From: Azospirillaceae bacterium
GTDB lineage: Bacteria > Pseudomonadota > Alphaproteobacteria > Azospirillales > Azospirillaceae
Length of the DNA stretch: 64,000 bases
NCBI GenBank assembly: GCA_031291675.1
Contig: JARLIO010000085.1
Coordinates: forward strand, 62,001-126,000
Reading direction: 5' to 3'
The translations under genes and the position numbers were made by a program. Every line of letters begins with the position of its first letter. The first letter of the stretch is position 1. Under the pieces are notes generated by a model. That model was not told where the DNA came from, made no database searches, and worked only from the letters and a program-made list of their open reading frames with translations. Positions 9,714-17,521 of the stretch are shown here, piece after piece.

Positions 9714-10812
9714 CGCCATCGGGTGACCGGCGGAACTCCCGGGGACTCATGCCGGTTACCCGACGAAATTCACGGTTGAAGTTGGATTTGGTTTGAAATC
9801 CGGATTCGAACATCACGGTCGTGACCGGCATGTCCGTTTCCGCCAACAGGCGACGGGCTTCGGCAATCCGGTAGGCGTTGACCATCTGCGACACGTTGCA
9901 ACCCTGGACCCGATTGATCGCGGTCGAGATCTGGCGCGCCGGGATCCCGGCCCGGCGCGCCAACCGGTTCAGGGTCAGGTCCGGATCCTGAAACAGGGCG
10001 CGATCGCGGATCAGGCGGTCGACGGTGGCGATGATCACCGTATCGGCGGGTTCGAGCGGCCGCGATGCCGCGGCCACGGCGGCCGTCGCTGGCGGCTCCG
10101 GCCCGGCTGGACCGGAATCCGCATCGGCGTCGGGATCTGGATCGGCGCCCGGATCAGCGTCCGGATCGGCGTCCGGGGCCACCGGACGGGCCCGCCCCGC
10201 CCCGGCCGCCGCACCGGCCAGCCCCAGAACCGCGATCAGATTGACGCAAGCGAGGATCGGGGCGGCATCGGCACCACCGGTCCGGAGCGCCGCGATCAGC
10301 GCGACCAGGCCCGATCCGATCAGCATCAGCCCGGCGATCGCCGTCGCCCGGCAGGCACCCGACGCCGCGTCCAACCGGGTTGCGGCGAAGGCATCGGGTC
10401 CCTGGCGGGCCAGCCGCAGCAAGGCCAGCCCATAGCCCAGGGACAAACCGACCAGAATCCCGGCAATCGGACCTTTCCAGGTTCCGGTCAGGATCGCCAC
10501 GACGATGATCGGCGCCGCGTGGCGCCGACCGAGCCAGCGCGCGGCGCGACCACGCCGGACCAGGCCCCGGACCAAGCCGGTGAAACACAACCAGGCGAGA
10601 GCCGGCAGCGCCGCCGCGACGATCGGCTGAACCCGACGCAGCGCCGGCAGATCAAAGCGCCAGCGCAAACCGACCGCGATGGCAACAACCGCACAGGCGC
10701 CAACCAGGATCATCGCGGCCGAGTCGGCGCTGTCGTCCCGGCGCACCGCCATGAAAGCCAGCAGCCCGACCAGGACCAGGGCGGCCACGAACGGAACCGG
10801 AATTGCGGGCAT
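9676..10812 (-). CDS. membrane-anchored AraC-family regulator
   Basis: The 378-residue protein has an N-terminal half with several hydrophobic segments (about residues 5-23, 33-50, 61-80, 98-131, 155-175 and 185-203). A low-complexity Asp/Pro linker ('PDADPDADPGADPDPDADA', about residues 213-231) and a C-terminal AraC-type double helix-turn-helix follow, with 'RIAEARRLLAETDMPVTTV' and 'FNREFRRVTGMSPREFRR'. Seven-helix AraC proteins of this shape occur in alphaproteobacteria and probably sense membrane or extracellular signals. It lies 48 bases downstream of the anti-sigma gene on the same strand, so it may belong to that transcript. Confidence 0.8.
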   Translation of the reverse strand: MPAIPVPFVAALVLVGLLAFMAVRRDDSADSAAMILVGACAVVAIAVGLRWRFDLPALRRVQPIVAAALPALAWLCFTGLVRGLVRRGRAARWLGRRHAAPIIVVAILTGTWKGPIAGILVGLSLGYGLALLRLARQGPDAFAATRLDAASGACRATAIAGLMLIGSGLVALIAALRTGGADAAPILACVNLIAVLGLAGAAAGAGRARPVAPDADPDADPGADPDPDADADSGPAGPEPPATAAVAAASRPLEPADTVIIATVDRLIRDRALFQDPDLTLNRLARRAGIPARQISTAINRVQGCNVSQMVNAYRIAEARRLLAETDMPVTTVMFESGFQTKSNFNREFRRVTGMSPREFRRSPDGVNPIAGSAPGTG

Positions 10813-10860
10813 CAGGATCTCAGCACCGGCACGATGCGAGCCCAGGCGACGACGCGGTCC

Positions 10861-11658
10861 TCACGGCGCGGTTTCCGCGGCAAAATCAGCCTGGAATTGC
10901 TTCAATTCGGTGTCGTTGAGATCCGAGACGGCCCAGAAATCGAGCCCGGCCTCCGTCCAATTGATCAGGTTAAAGCCATCACGCGCCGTCGCCGCACCGG
11001 CGCGGCCCGCCTGCGGCCAGACGAACAGATTGATGACATGGCCATTGCGCCGATAGATCAATGCGGCAACGACCCGGCCGCCGACATAGTCGATTCGCCC
11101 CCCGACCAGGGGGAAACCCCGGGCGGCAAGATCGACCACGGGGGGCGAGAAATCGATTTTGCCGCCGAACCACGGCTTCACCGTATGCTGGTCGGAGGTG
11201 GCAACATCGGCAAGATGATTGGCCAACTGCGACCGGACATGGCTGGCGACAAGTTCCTCGGGCAAGGCCGGGTTGATCCGCGGCGGGGTCAGCACCAGCA
11301 ACAGGCTGGCGGCCAGCGCGATCATGGACGGGATGAAACTCCACCGCCGCACCAGACCGAACAGCGCGGCACCGGACCGGGCAGACCGGGTGCGCGGTAC
11401 CGGCGCGTCGTCCTGGCTCTCGCGGGCGATCGCCGCAAGGACGCGCTGGCGCAGCGCGTCCGGGGCCGGCCAGCGCACATCCGGCTGGGCCAGCGTCGCC
11501 CGAATCACCACAAGGCGGCGCTGTTCCGCGGCACAATCCGGGCATTCGGCGAGATGGCGTTCGCAACGCAACGAATGGACGGCATCGAGTTCGCCGTCGA
11601 TGAAGGCATGCAGCAGCAATTCCCATTCCGGGCAGGGGCGCGGATCGGTCATCGTCAT
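10861..11658 (-). CDS. transmembrane anti-sigma factor with zinc-binding motif
   Basis: The 265-residue protein has an N-terminal zinc-finger anti-sigma (ZAS) motif 'RHLAECPDC' (H-x3-C-x2-C). One transmembrane segment near 'FIPSMIALAASLLLVL' and a periplasmic C-terminal domain follow. It should hold the neighbouring ECF sigma factor inactive until a signal arrives. The ATG at 11658 overlaps the sigma stop codon as ATGA, a coupling typical of sigma/anti-sigma pairs; a second ATG two codons later is also possible. The C-terminal part, with 'GGRIDYVGGRVVAALIYRRN', resembles that of anti-sigma factors in COG5662. Confidence 0.88.
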   Translation of the reverse strand: MTMTDPRPCPEWELLLHAFIDGELDAVHSLRCERHLAECPDCAAEQRRLVVIRATLAQPDVRWPAPDALRQRVLAAIARESQDDAPVPRTRSARSGAALFGLVRRWSFIPSMIALAASLLLVLTPPRINPALPEELVASHVRSQLANHLADVATSDQHTVKPWFGGKIDFSPPVVDLAARGFPLVGGRIDYVGGRVVAALIYRRNGHVINLFVWPQAGRAGAATARDGFNLINWTEAGLDFWAVSDLNDTELKQFQADFAAETAP

Positions 11659-12350
11659 CGACCCGGGTCCGACGACGGGGCGCGGCCTTGCCAAACCACG
11701 GCGAACAGTTTGCGGGCGCGGGCCAGACGCGACATCACGGTTCCGATCGGCACCGCGGTGACCTCGGCAATTTCGCGGTAGGTCAGGTCCTCAAGCTCGC
11801 GCAAGACCAGGACCTCGCGAAACAGTTCGGGAATGCCGTCGAGAATGGCACGGACCGATTCGGCCTCCAGCCGCCGCAGCAGCGTGGTTTCCGGCGTATC
11901 CTCATCCCCCGCCAGCTCGTCGAGATTGACCTCGTCCGGCGGGGCCAGGACCGCGTCGCGTTTGCGTCCGCTGCGCCAATCATAGTGGCAGTTGCGAACG
12001 ATCGCGAGCAGCCATGACCGCGCGCTGCCGCCGCGGAATTCGGCAAAACTCCGGAAGGCCCGCAGGAAGGCTTCCTGGACGATATCCTGTGCCGCGTCGG
12101 CGTCGCGGCTCAAAAAGCGGGCGAGGTTATGCGCCGCATCCAGATGCGGCAGGATGAACTGCTCGAAGCGCGCCGCCGTGGCCGCATCGGGTCGGCGGAC
12201 CGCGGTCGGGGCCGGGCCCACCGTCGCCGACAGAAAGACCGATAAACGCCGGATCAGCGACCATGCCGCGGATCCCGCCGAACAAAAGGCGCCGGCATCA
12301 AAATTCTGATTCGGAAAACCGGGGAAACGGGCAATCGTCACGCTGGTCAT
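11655..12350 (-). CDS. ECF-type RNA polymerase sigma factor
   Basis: The product of about 231 residues shows region 2 ('DAAQDIVQEAFLRAFRSFAE', 'ARSWLLAIVRNCHYDWRS') and region 4 ('LEDLTYREIAEVTAVPIGTV', 'MSRLARARKLF'), joined by an acidic linker. Only sigma regions 2 and 4 are present, as in extracytoplasmic-function factors. I placed the start at the ATG at 12350; the first 50 residues have no family similarity, so a shorter form is possible. The regulon is unknown; the downstream membrane AraC protein and anti-sigma factor are likely partners. Confidence 0.9.
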   Translation of the reverse strand: MTSVTIARFPGFPNQNFDAGAFCSAGSAAWSLIRRLSVFLSATVGPAPTAVRRPDAATAARFEQFILPHLDAAHNLARFLSRDADAAQDIVQEAFLRAFRSFAEFRGGSARSWLLAIVRNCHYDWRSGRKRDAVLAPPDEVNLDELAGDEDTPETTLLRRLEAESVRAILDGIPELFREVLVLRELEDLTYREIAEVTAVPIGTVMSRLARARKLFAVVWQGRAPSSDPGR

Positions 12351-12526
12351 GATCGTCGATCTCGCTGGCGCCGGGGACACCCGTGAGGGGCGAACCCGGG
12401 GCGGGCCTGAGACCCATCACATCCCTGCGACATTGGTCGTCTCCCCTCCCCCGATCCAGACCGGCGAAACCGGCGGTTTATTCCCCAATCCTCGCGGCAA
12501 ATCGCAAAATGACGCCGGCGTGATGG

Positions 12527-13561
12527 TCAGGGATAGGGATGCCGATGGCCCTGCCAATCCTCGACCTCGGCCTCGCCACCCCCTTCGACCACGTCGTGGA
12601 GATAGCCCGGCCCCACCGGGACCTTGCCATGACCGCCGGGGATGTCGAGCACATAATGCGGCTGGCACAAGCCCGACAGCCGGCCGCGCAACCGGCGCAC
12701 CAGCGCCTGACCCTCAGCCAGGCTCAGCCGGAAATGCCCGGTTCCCGGGGCCAAGTCGGGATGGTGCAGATAATAGGGCTTGACGCGGGCCCGCACCAGC
12801 GCACGGAACAGCTGATCCAACGTTGCCACGTCGTCATTGATGCCGCGCAGCAGAACGGTCTGCGACACCAGCGGCACCCCGGCATCGGCGAGCCGGGCCA
12901 ACGCGGCGCACGCTTCGGGCGTCAGCTCGGCAGGGTGGTTGCAATGAACCGCGATCCAGACCGCGGCCTGTGATGGGCGCAGGACATCAATCAGCGCGGC
13001 CGTGATCCGCTCCGGATCGGCCAGGGGGATCCGGGTGTGCAAACGCACGACGGCGACATGATCGATCGCGGCCAGATCGGCGACAACAGCGCCAAGACGG
13101 CGCGGCGTCAGCACCAGGGGATCACCACCCGTGAGAATCACCTCCCAGATTTCGGGATGCTGGCGGATATAACGCAGGCCCTGCTCCAGCGCCTCCGGCG
13201 ACAGGCCATCGCCGCCGGGGCCGACCATCTCGCGCCGAAAGCAGAAGCGACAATAGACCGCACAGGCGTGGATCAGCTTGAGCAGCACACGATCGGGATA
13301 GCGATGGACGACGCCCGGAACCGGCATATGGGCACGGTCGCCGATCGGGTCATCGCGTTCCTCCGGCCGGTTTTCGAGTTCGCGGGGATCGGGCAGGTAT
13401 TGGCGTGCAATCGGGCCCTTGGGATCTGCCGCGATCAAGCTCTGAAGATAGGGGGTCACCGCGATTGCATACCGCGCCGCCACCGCAGCCAGCGCCGGAG
13501 CCTGTTGCGGCACCACGAGCCCCGCCGAAACCAGATCGGCGACCGTGCGAGCGGTGGTCAT
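12527..13561 (-). CDS. EpmB-like lysine 2,3-aminomutase (radical SAM, PLP)
   Basis: The 344-residue protein belongs to the KamA/EpmB family. The radical-SAM cluster is bound by C100, C104 and C107 in 'HACAVYCRFCFRRE'. 'VILTGGDPLVLT' is the family SAM/PLP motif, and 'DIPGGHGKVPVGP' near the C-terminus contains the PLP lysine. EpmB converts lysine to beta-lysine for modification of elongation factor P; that role is inferred from length and similarity, because neither efp nor epmA is in the window. 'AAGGA' before the ATG at 13561 decides this start over the ATG at 13579, which contains the ribosome site. Confidence 0.85.
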   Translation of the reverse strand: MTTARTVADLVSAGLVVPQQAPALAAVAARYAIAVTPYLQSLIAADPKGPIARQYLPDPRELENRPEERDDPIGDRAHMPVPGVVHRYPDRVLLKLIHACAVYCRFCFRREMVGPGGDGLSPEALEQGLRYIRQHPEIWEVILTGGDPLVLTPRRLGAVVADLAAIDHVAVVRLHTRIPLADPERITAALIDVLRPSQAAVWIAVHCNHPAELTPEACAALARLADAGVPLVSQTVLLRGINDDVATLDQLFRALVRARVKPYYLHHPDLAPGTGHFRLSLAEGQALVRRLRGRLSGLCQPHYVLDIPGGHGKVPVGPGYLHDVVEGGGEAEVEDWQGHRHPYP

Positions 13562-13681
13562 TGCAAAGTTCCTTTCCATTCAACCGGCGGACTGATAGGT
13601 GAATGGTTGGCCGTCGTCCAGTGCCTCCATCATCCCTCGCCACCCCGCGCCGATGCCGCGCCGCGTCTGATTCTGGTTATC

Positions 13682-14440
13682 ATGAGCCCTCTTGCCACTT
13701 TGCCACTTTTGATCGGACATCGCGGTGCCCGCGACGATGCGCCGGAAAATACGCTGGCCGGCCTGCGCGAAGCGGCCCGGCAGGGTGCCGCCTGGGTCGA
13801 GATCGATGTCACGCTGAGCCGCGACGGCGTTCCGATCCTGATGCACGATGACGATCTGGACCGCACAACCGACGGCCAGGGCCCGGTCAATGACCGGGAC
13901 TGGGCCGAGATCAGCCGTCTCGATGCCGGCCGCTGGTTCGGACCGGCCTTTGCCGGCGAACCGGTTCCCAGCCTGGCCACCTATCTGACGCTGGTGCTGC
14001 ATCTGGGACTGGGCATCAATCTGGAGATCAAGCCGTGCGCCGGCCGGGATGCCGAGACCGCGGCCCGGGCCCTGGACGTGGCGCGATCGATCTGGCCCGC
14101 GATGCGGCCGCCGCCGCTGATTTCCAGCTTCTCGGTGGCCAGCCTGAAGGCGGCCCGCGATCTCGCCGCCGATTGGCCCCGCGGCTATCTGATGGAGACG
14201 CTCGCCGATCCCTGGTCGATCGTCGCGGATGAGATCGGCGCCCTGGCGCTCCATATTGACCATGAGGAACTGGATGCCGCCAAGGTCGCGGCGATCCAGC
14301 GCACCGGCAGAAAGGTCCTGGCTTATACGGTCAACGATGTCGCCCGGGCGCGGCTGTTGTTCGATTGGGGCGTCGCCGCGCTGTTCACCGATCGACCGGC
14401 CGCCCTGGCCGCAGGCCTGGGATCGGGATCCGGCGCGTAA
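13682..14440 (+). CDS. glycerophosphodiester phosphodiesterase
   Basis: The 252-residue cytosolic protein has the GDPD signature 'GHRGARDDAPENTLAGL', the metal ligands in 'WVEIDVTLSRDGVPILMHD' and 'DRTTDG', and 'LEIKP' in the middle of the barrel. It hydrolyses glycerophosphodiesters to glycerol-3-phosphate and an alcohol. No signal peptide is visible, so it resembles UgpQ rather than the periplasmic GlpQ. The ATG at 13682 starts 'MSPLATLPLLIGHRGA'. A much longer open frame upstream is antisense to the aminomutase gene and is not part of it. Confidence 0.92.
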   Translation: MSPLATLPLLIGHRGARDDAPENTLAGLREAARQGAAWVEIDVTLSRDGVPILMHDDDLDRTTDGQGPVNDRDWAEISRLDAGRWFGPAFAGEPVPSLATYLTLVLHLGLGINLEIKPCAGRDAETAARALDVARSIWPAMRPPPLISSFSVASLKAARDLAADWPRGYLMETLADPWSIVADEIGALALHIDHEELDAAKVAAIQRTGRKVLAYTVNDVARARLLFDWGVAALFTDRPAALAAGLGSGSGA

Positions 14441-14558
14441 TCGAGGTTCCGTGATTGGCGACAAGAGGGAGCCGCAAAGGATGCCGGGTTCGATTTTGTC
14501 GTCTTTTCAACGACGAACCGATTTCCATTTCGCCGAAAAATGTTCTAAGGGGGATGGA

Positions 14559-14693
14559 ATGACGAAAACCCTTTTTGTCGAGGCATCGAACCCTATGTTA
14601 ATGACGGCGGCGGCCTCTGAATCCCCGACCGATGGCAGGGACTGGTGTGACATTGGCAGCGGAATTGGTCAGGGAGAGGGAGGGTTGCCTTGA
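14559..14693 (+). CDS. 44-residue small ORF, coupled to the next gene
   Basis: This short frame begins at ATG 14559 behind a strong Shine-Dalgarno sequence ('AAGGGGG', 14547-14553). It encodes 44 residues beginning 'MTKTLFVEASNPMLM'. Its TGA (14691-14693) overlaps the TTG start of the next gene (14690-14692) as TTGA, the arrangement of coupled genes. No family is recognised. It could be a leader peptide controlling the flavoprotein gene or a real small protein; the strong ribosome site and the overlap are the evidence. Confidence 0.5.
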   Translation: MTKTLFVEASNPMLMTAAASESPTDGRDWCDIGSGIGQGEGGLP

Positions 14694-16087
14694 AGGCGTT
14701 AAAGCCTTTGGTCATTGCCGGTCGTGAAGTCTTGCCCCTGATTGAAGGCGGCAAAGGAATTTCCGTTTCCAATGGCGAGAGTTCGGGCGCATGGGCTGCG
14801 GCCGGCGCGATCGGGACGTTTTCCGGCGTCAATGCCGACAGTTTCGATCCGGATGGCCATCCTGTGCCCCAGGCCTATCGCGGGAAGACCCGGCGCGAGC
14901 GCCAGCAGGAACTGGTGGCGTTTTCGATCCAGGGCGGCATCACGCAGGCGCAAGTCGCCCATGAGCAGTCGCGCGGCCAGGGCCGGATCCACATGAATAT
15001 CCTGTGGGAGATGGGCGGGGCCGAAACCATCCTGCACGGCGTGCTGGAAGGCGCCCGCAACCTGATTCATGGCGTCACCTGCGGTGCCGGCATGCCGTAT
15101 CGCATCGCCGAGATCTGCGCCCATTACAATGTCCATTATTATCCGATCGTCAGCTCGGCACGGGCGTTCCGGGCCCTGTGGCTTCGGGCCTATCACAAGT
15201 TCAGCGCGATGCTGGGCGCGGTGGTCTATGAGGACCCCTGGCGCGCCGGCGGCCATAATGGTCTGTCCAACAGCGAGGATCCGGAACGACCGGAAGATCC
15301 GTTCCCGCGGGTTCTCGCGCTGCGCCAGATGATGAACAGCTTCGGGCTTGCCACGACCCCGATCGTGATGGCCGGTGGGGTCTGGTATCTGCGCGAATGG
15401 ACGGACTGGGTCGACAATCCGGACCTCGGCCCGATCGCCTTTCAGTTCGGGACCCGGCCGCTGCTGACCCAGGAAAGCCCGATCGCCCTGGCGTGGAAGA
15501 AGAAGCTGTTGAGCCTGAAGGCCGGTGACGTGTTCCTGAACCGCTTCTCGCCCACCGGATTCTACTCGTCGGCGGTCAACAACCGGTTCATCCAGGAGCT
15601 GCGGGAGCGTTCCGAGCGCCAGGTCGCCTATCTTCAGCATCCGGTCGGCGAACATGTCGCAGAATTTCCGGTAGGGCCGCGTGGCCGTCCGGTGTATTTG
15701 AGTCCGGGTGAGAAGGCACGGGCTGAAGGCTGGATTGCCGCCGGTTTCACCGAGGTCCTCAAGACCCCGGAGAATACGCTTGTTTTTGTGACGCCGGAAC
15801 GGGCGGACCAAATTCTGCGGGATCAAATCGGTTGCATGGGCTGTCTTTCTGCTTGTATTTTCAGCAATTGGGCTCAGAACGAGGCCGGAACGACGGGGAA
15901 AAAGGCCGATCCCCGCAGTTTTTGCATCCAGAAGACGCTGCAGGCGATCAGTCATTCGGATGATTGTGACAACCAGCTCATGTTTGCCGGCCACAACGCT
16001 TATCGATTCGCCGACGACCCGTTCTACGCGGGTGGCTTTATTCCGACTGTCGGGCAATTGATTGAGCGTCTGCAGACAGGTGATTGA
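14690..16087 (+). CDS. nitronate monooxygenase family flavoprotein
   Basis: The 465-residue protein belongs to the NAD(P)H-dependent flavin oxidoreductase / nitronate monooxygenase group (COG2070), with a TIM-barrel pattern including 'GVTCGAGMPYRIAE', 'WRAGGHNGLSN' and 'TPIVMAGGVWYLREWTDW'. It is longer than the usual 320-380 residues; the extra C-terminal part holds 'GCMGCLSAC' (about residues 382-390) and two later cysteines, which might bind a metal or Fe-S cluster. Translation starts at TTG 14690, supported by 'GGGAGAGGGAGG' just upstream. The exact substrate is not known. Confidence 0.75.
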   Translation: MKALKPLVIAGREVLPLIEGGKGISVSNGESSGAWAAAGAIGTFSGVNADSFDPDGHPVPQAYRGKTRRERQQELVAFSIQGGITQAQVAHEQSRGQGRIHMNILWEMGGAETILHGVLEGARNLIHGVTCGAGMPYRIAEICAHYNVHYYPIVSSARAFRALWLRAYHKFSAMLGAVVYEDPWRAGGHNGLSNSEDPERPEDPFPRVLALRQMMNSFGLATTPIVMAGGVWYLREWTDWVDNPDLGPIAFQFGTRPLLTQESPIALAWKKKLLSLKAGDVFLNRFSPTGFYSSAVNNRFIQELRERSERQVAYLQHPVGEHVAEFPVGPRGRPVYLSPGEKARAEGWIAAGFTEVLKTPENTLVFVTPERADQILRDQIGCMGCLSACIFSNWAQNEAGTTGKKADPRSFCIQKTLQAISHSDDCDNQLMFAGHNAYRFADDPFYAGGFIPTVGQLIERLQTGD

Positions 16088-16210
16088 CCCGGCGCCTTGG
16101 CAGCACCACGTAACAGCCACGGTCGGTGCGATGATCGATCCGGCTGATCAGCGCCTTACGCGGCATAACCAAGGCGAACCACCGTATGTTGGGAGCGATT
16201 CGAGCCGACC

Positions 16211-16672
16211 ATGAACCGACTGCGACCCTTTACCGCCATCCTTGATCGGCTCCAGCAGGCCGGGTTGCGTCCGACGCGTCAACGTCTCGGTCTGGCCCGG
16301 CTGCTGTTTCAACACGGCGACCGGCATATCACAGCCGAACAGCTGCATGCGGAGGCTATGGCCGCCAACCTCAAAGTGTCGCTGGCGACGGTCTATAACA
16401 CCGTCAACCAGTTCACCGCGGCCGGGTTGCTGCGTGAGGTCGTCGTCGACTCCGGGCGTTCCTATTTCGACACCAACATGAGCGAGCATCACCATTTCTT
16501 CCTCGAGGAAAACGGTGAGCTGCACGATATCCTGGATCAGAACCTGCTGATCGGCGCCCTGCCGGCGCCACCGCCGGGAACCGAGGTGACCCGGGTCGAT
16601 GTCATCATCCGCGTGCGGTCGCTCGATGTCCCGGAGCAGGAATCGGCTTTCGTTGAAAACCAGTGCGTTTGA
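16211..16672 (+). CDS. irr: iron response regulator Irr (Fur family)
   Basis: The 153-residue protein is a Fur-family regulator: the winged helix shows 'LRPTRQRLGLARLLF' and 'SLATVYNTVNQF', and the metal/haem region has 'SEHHHFFLEENGELHDI'. The triple histidine followed by 'FFLE' is typical of Irr rather than Fur or PerR. In alphaproteobacteria Irr is active under low iron and binds ICE motifs to control iron storage, haem and peroxide-defence genes. An ICE-like site lies in front of the next gene, rubrerythrin, which strongly supports both calls. There is no N-terminal haem-regulatory Cys-Pro motif. Confidence 0.88.
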   Translation: MNRLRPFTAILDRLQQAGLRPTRQRLGLARLLFQHGDRHITAEQLHAEAMAANLKVSLATVYNTVNQFTAAGLLREVVVDSGRSYFDTNMSEHHHFFLEENGELHDILDQNLLIGALPAPPPGTEVTRVDVIIRVRSLDVPEQESAFVENQCV

Positions 16673-16678
16673 GCGCAG

Positions 16679-16695
16679 TTTAGAATTCTTCTGAT
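16679..16695 (+). promoter_or_regulatory. Irr-box (ICE) upstream of rubrerythrin
   Basis: The sequence 'TTTAGAATTCTTCTGAT' matches the ICE consensus TTTAGAA-N3-TTCTAAA at 12 of 14 defined bases. It stands 3 bases upstream of a good -35 box. The site is directly downstream of the irr stop codon and upstream of rbr, so Irr most likely controls rbr; the position upstream of -35 fits activation or a mild block. Confidence 0.75.
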
Positions 16696-16698
16696 TTG

Positions 16699-16727
16699 TT
16701 GACTTCTCGCAGCCCAGGGTGCATAAG
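16699..16727 (+). promoter_or_regulatory. promoter of the rubrerythrin gene
   Basis: TTGACT (16699-16704) and CATAAG (16722-16727) are separated by 17 bases and fit a sigma-70-type promoter. It lies about 95 bases before the rubrerythrin start and next to the Irr-box. Confidence 0.6.
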
Positions 16728-16819
16728 CGTCAGGCGGTTTGTTACTTTCATGGCGGTGGTCCGTCGGTTCAACAAACGGCCATCGCTCAATAAGCCCCAT
16801 TAACGCCAAGGAGGTCACC

Positions 16820-17236
16820 ATGTCGTTCAAGGACTCCAAGACTGTCGAGAACCTGAAGGCCGCGTTTTCCGGCGAGAGCCAGGCCAACCGGCGCTATTTG
16901 TATTTCGCACAGAAGGCGGACATCGAAGGCTACAACGACGTCGCTGCGGTGTTTCGCTCGACGGCCGAAGGTGAGACCGGCCATGCCCACGGCCATCTGG
17001 AATTCCTCGAGGAGGTCGGTGATCCGGCAACCGGTGAGCCGATCGGCGACACCAAGCTCAATCTGAAGGCCGCCATCGCCGGCGAAACCCACGAATATAC
17101 CGACATGTATCCGGGTTTCGCCCGGACCGCCCGTGACGAGGGATTCGACGAAATCGCCGAGTGGTTCGAGACCCTCGCCAAGGCCGAAAAGTCGCATGCC
17201 GGCCGGTTCCAGAAGGCTTTCGACACCCTGTCGTAA
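16820..17236 (+). CDS. rubrerythrin (ferritin-like domain only)
   Basis: The 138-residue protein is a rubrerythrin-type four-helix bundle with di-iron ligands in '[15 protein letters not shown]', '[13 protein letters not shown]', '[15 protein letters not shown]' and '[11 protein letters not shown]'. No C-terminal rubredoxin domain (two Cys-x2-Cys pairs) is present, so it is the short 'erythrin' form. Rubrerythrins reduce hydrogen peroxide or store iron. The Shine-Dalgarno 'AAGGAGG' at 16808 fixes the ATG at 16820. An Irr-box in front indicates iron-dependent expression; the Fe-S oxidoreductase and DUF3501 genes behind it form the usual cluster. Confidence 0.92.
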   Translation: MSFKDSKTVENLKAAFSGESQANRRYLYFAQKADIEGYNDVAAVFRSTAEGETGHAHGHLEFLEEVGDPATGEPIGDTKLNLKAAIAGETHEYTDMYPGFARTARDEGFDEIAEWFETLAKAEKSHAGRFQKAFDTLS

Positions 17237-17255
17237 TCCTGCCGCGCCGTCCTAG

Positions 17256-17301
17256 CGCCCCGGAACGGGAACACCGGATTCCGGGTTCCCGTTCCGGGGC
17301 G
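17256..17301 (+). terminator. 17-bp hairpin after rubrerythrin
   Basis: Bases 17256-17272 and 17285-17301 pair perfectly over 17 bp with a 12-base loop. There is no T-run. It may end or attenuate the rbr transcript or protect its 3' end, allowing more rubrerythrin than the downstream Fe-S protein. Confidence 0.55.
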
Positions 17302-17521
17302 GCTGCGCGCGGCCAGGCGCCGTTGCGCGGCAGCGCTGGACCTTGTCAGCGCGCCCGAAATCCCGACCCGGCGCCGGGTGCCGCACCGGATATTCGCAAG
17401 ACTATTCATAGACAGATCATCACGGACAGATCATACCCCCGATCGATCCCCATCGCGACTCGGTGCCGCGAGTCAGAACCAATCAACGAAACAGCATAAT
17501 TAAAAAAGGAAAGGCAGTCTG

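Noticed and set aside
10085-10190. Repetitive GGATC/GGCGTCCGG pattern as a possible regulatory repeat array
   Set aside because: It is inside the AraC-type gene and simply encodes the Asp-Pro low-complexity linker.
13037-13681. Long N-terminal extension of the glycerophosphodiesterase frame
   Set aside because: It runs antisense through the aminomutase gene; the family start is the ATG at 13682.
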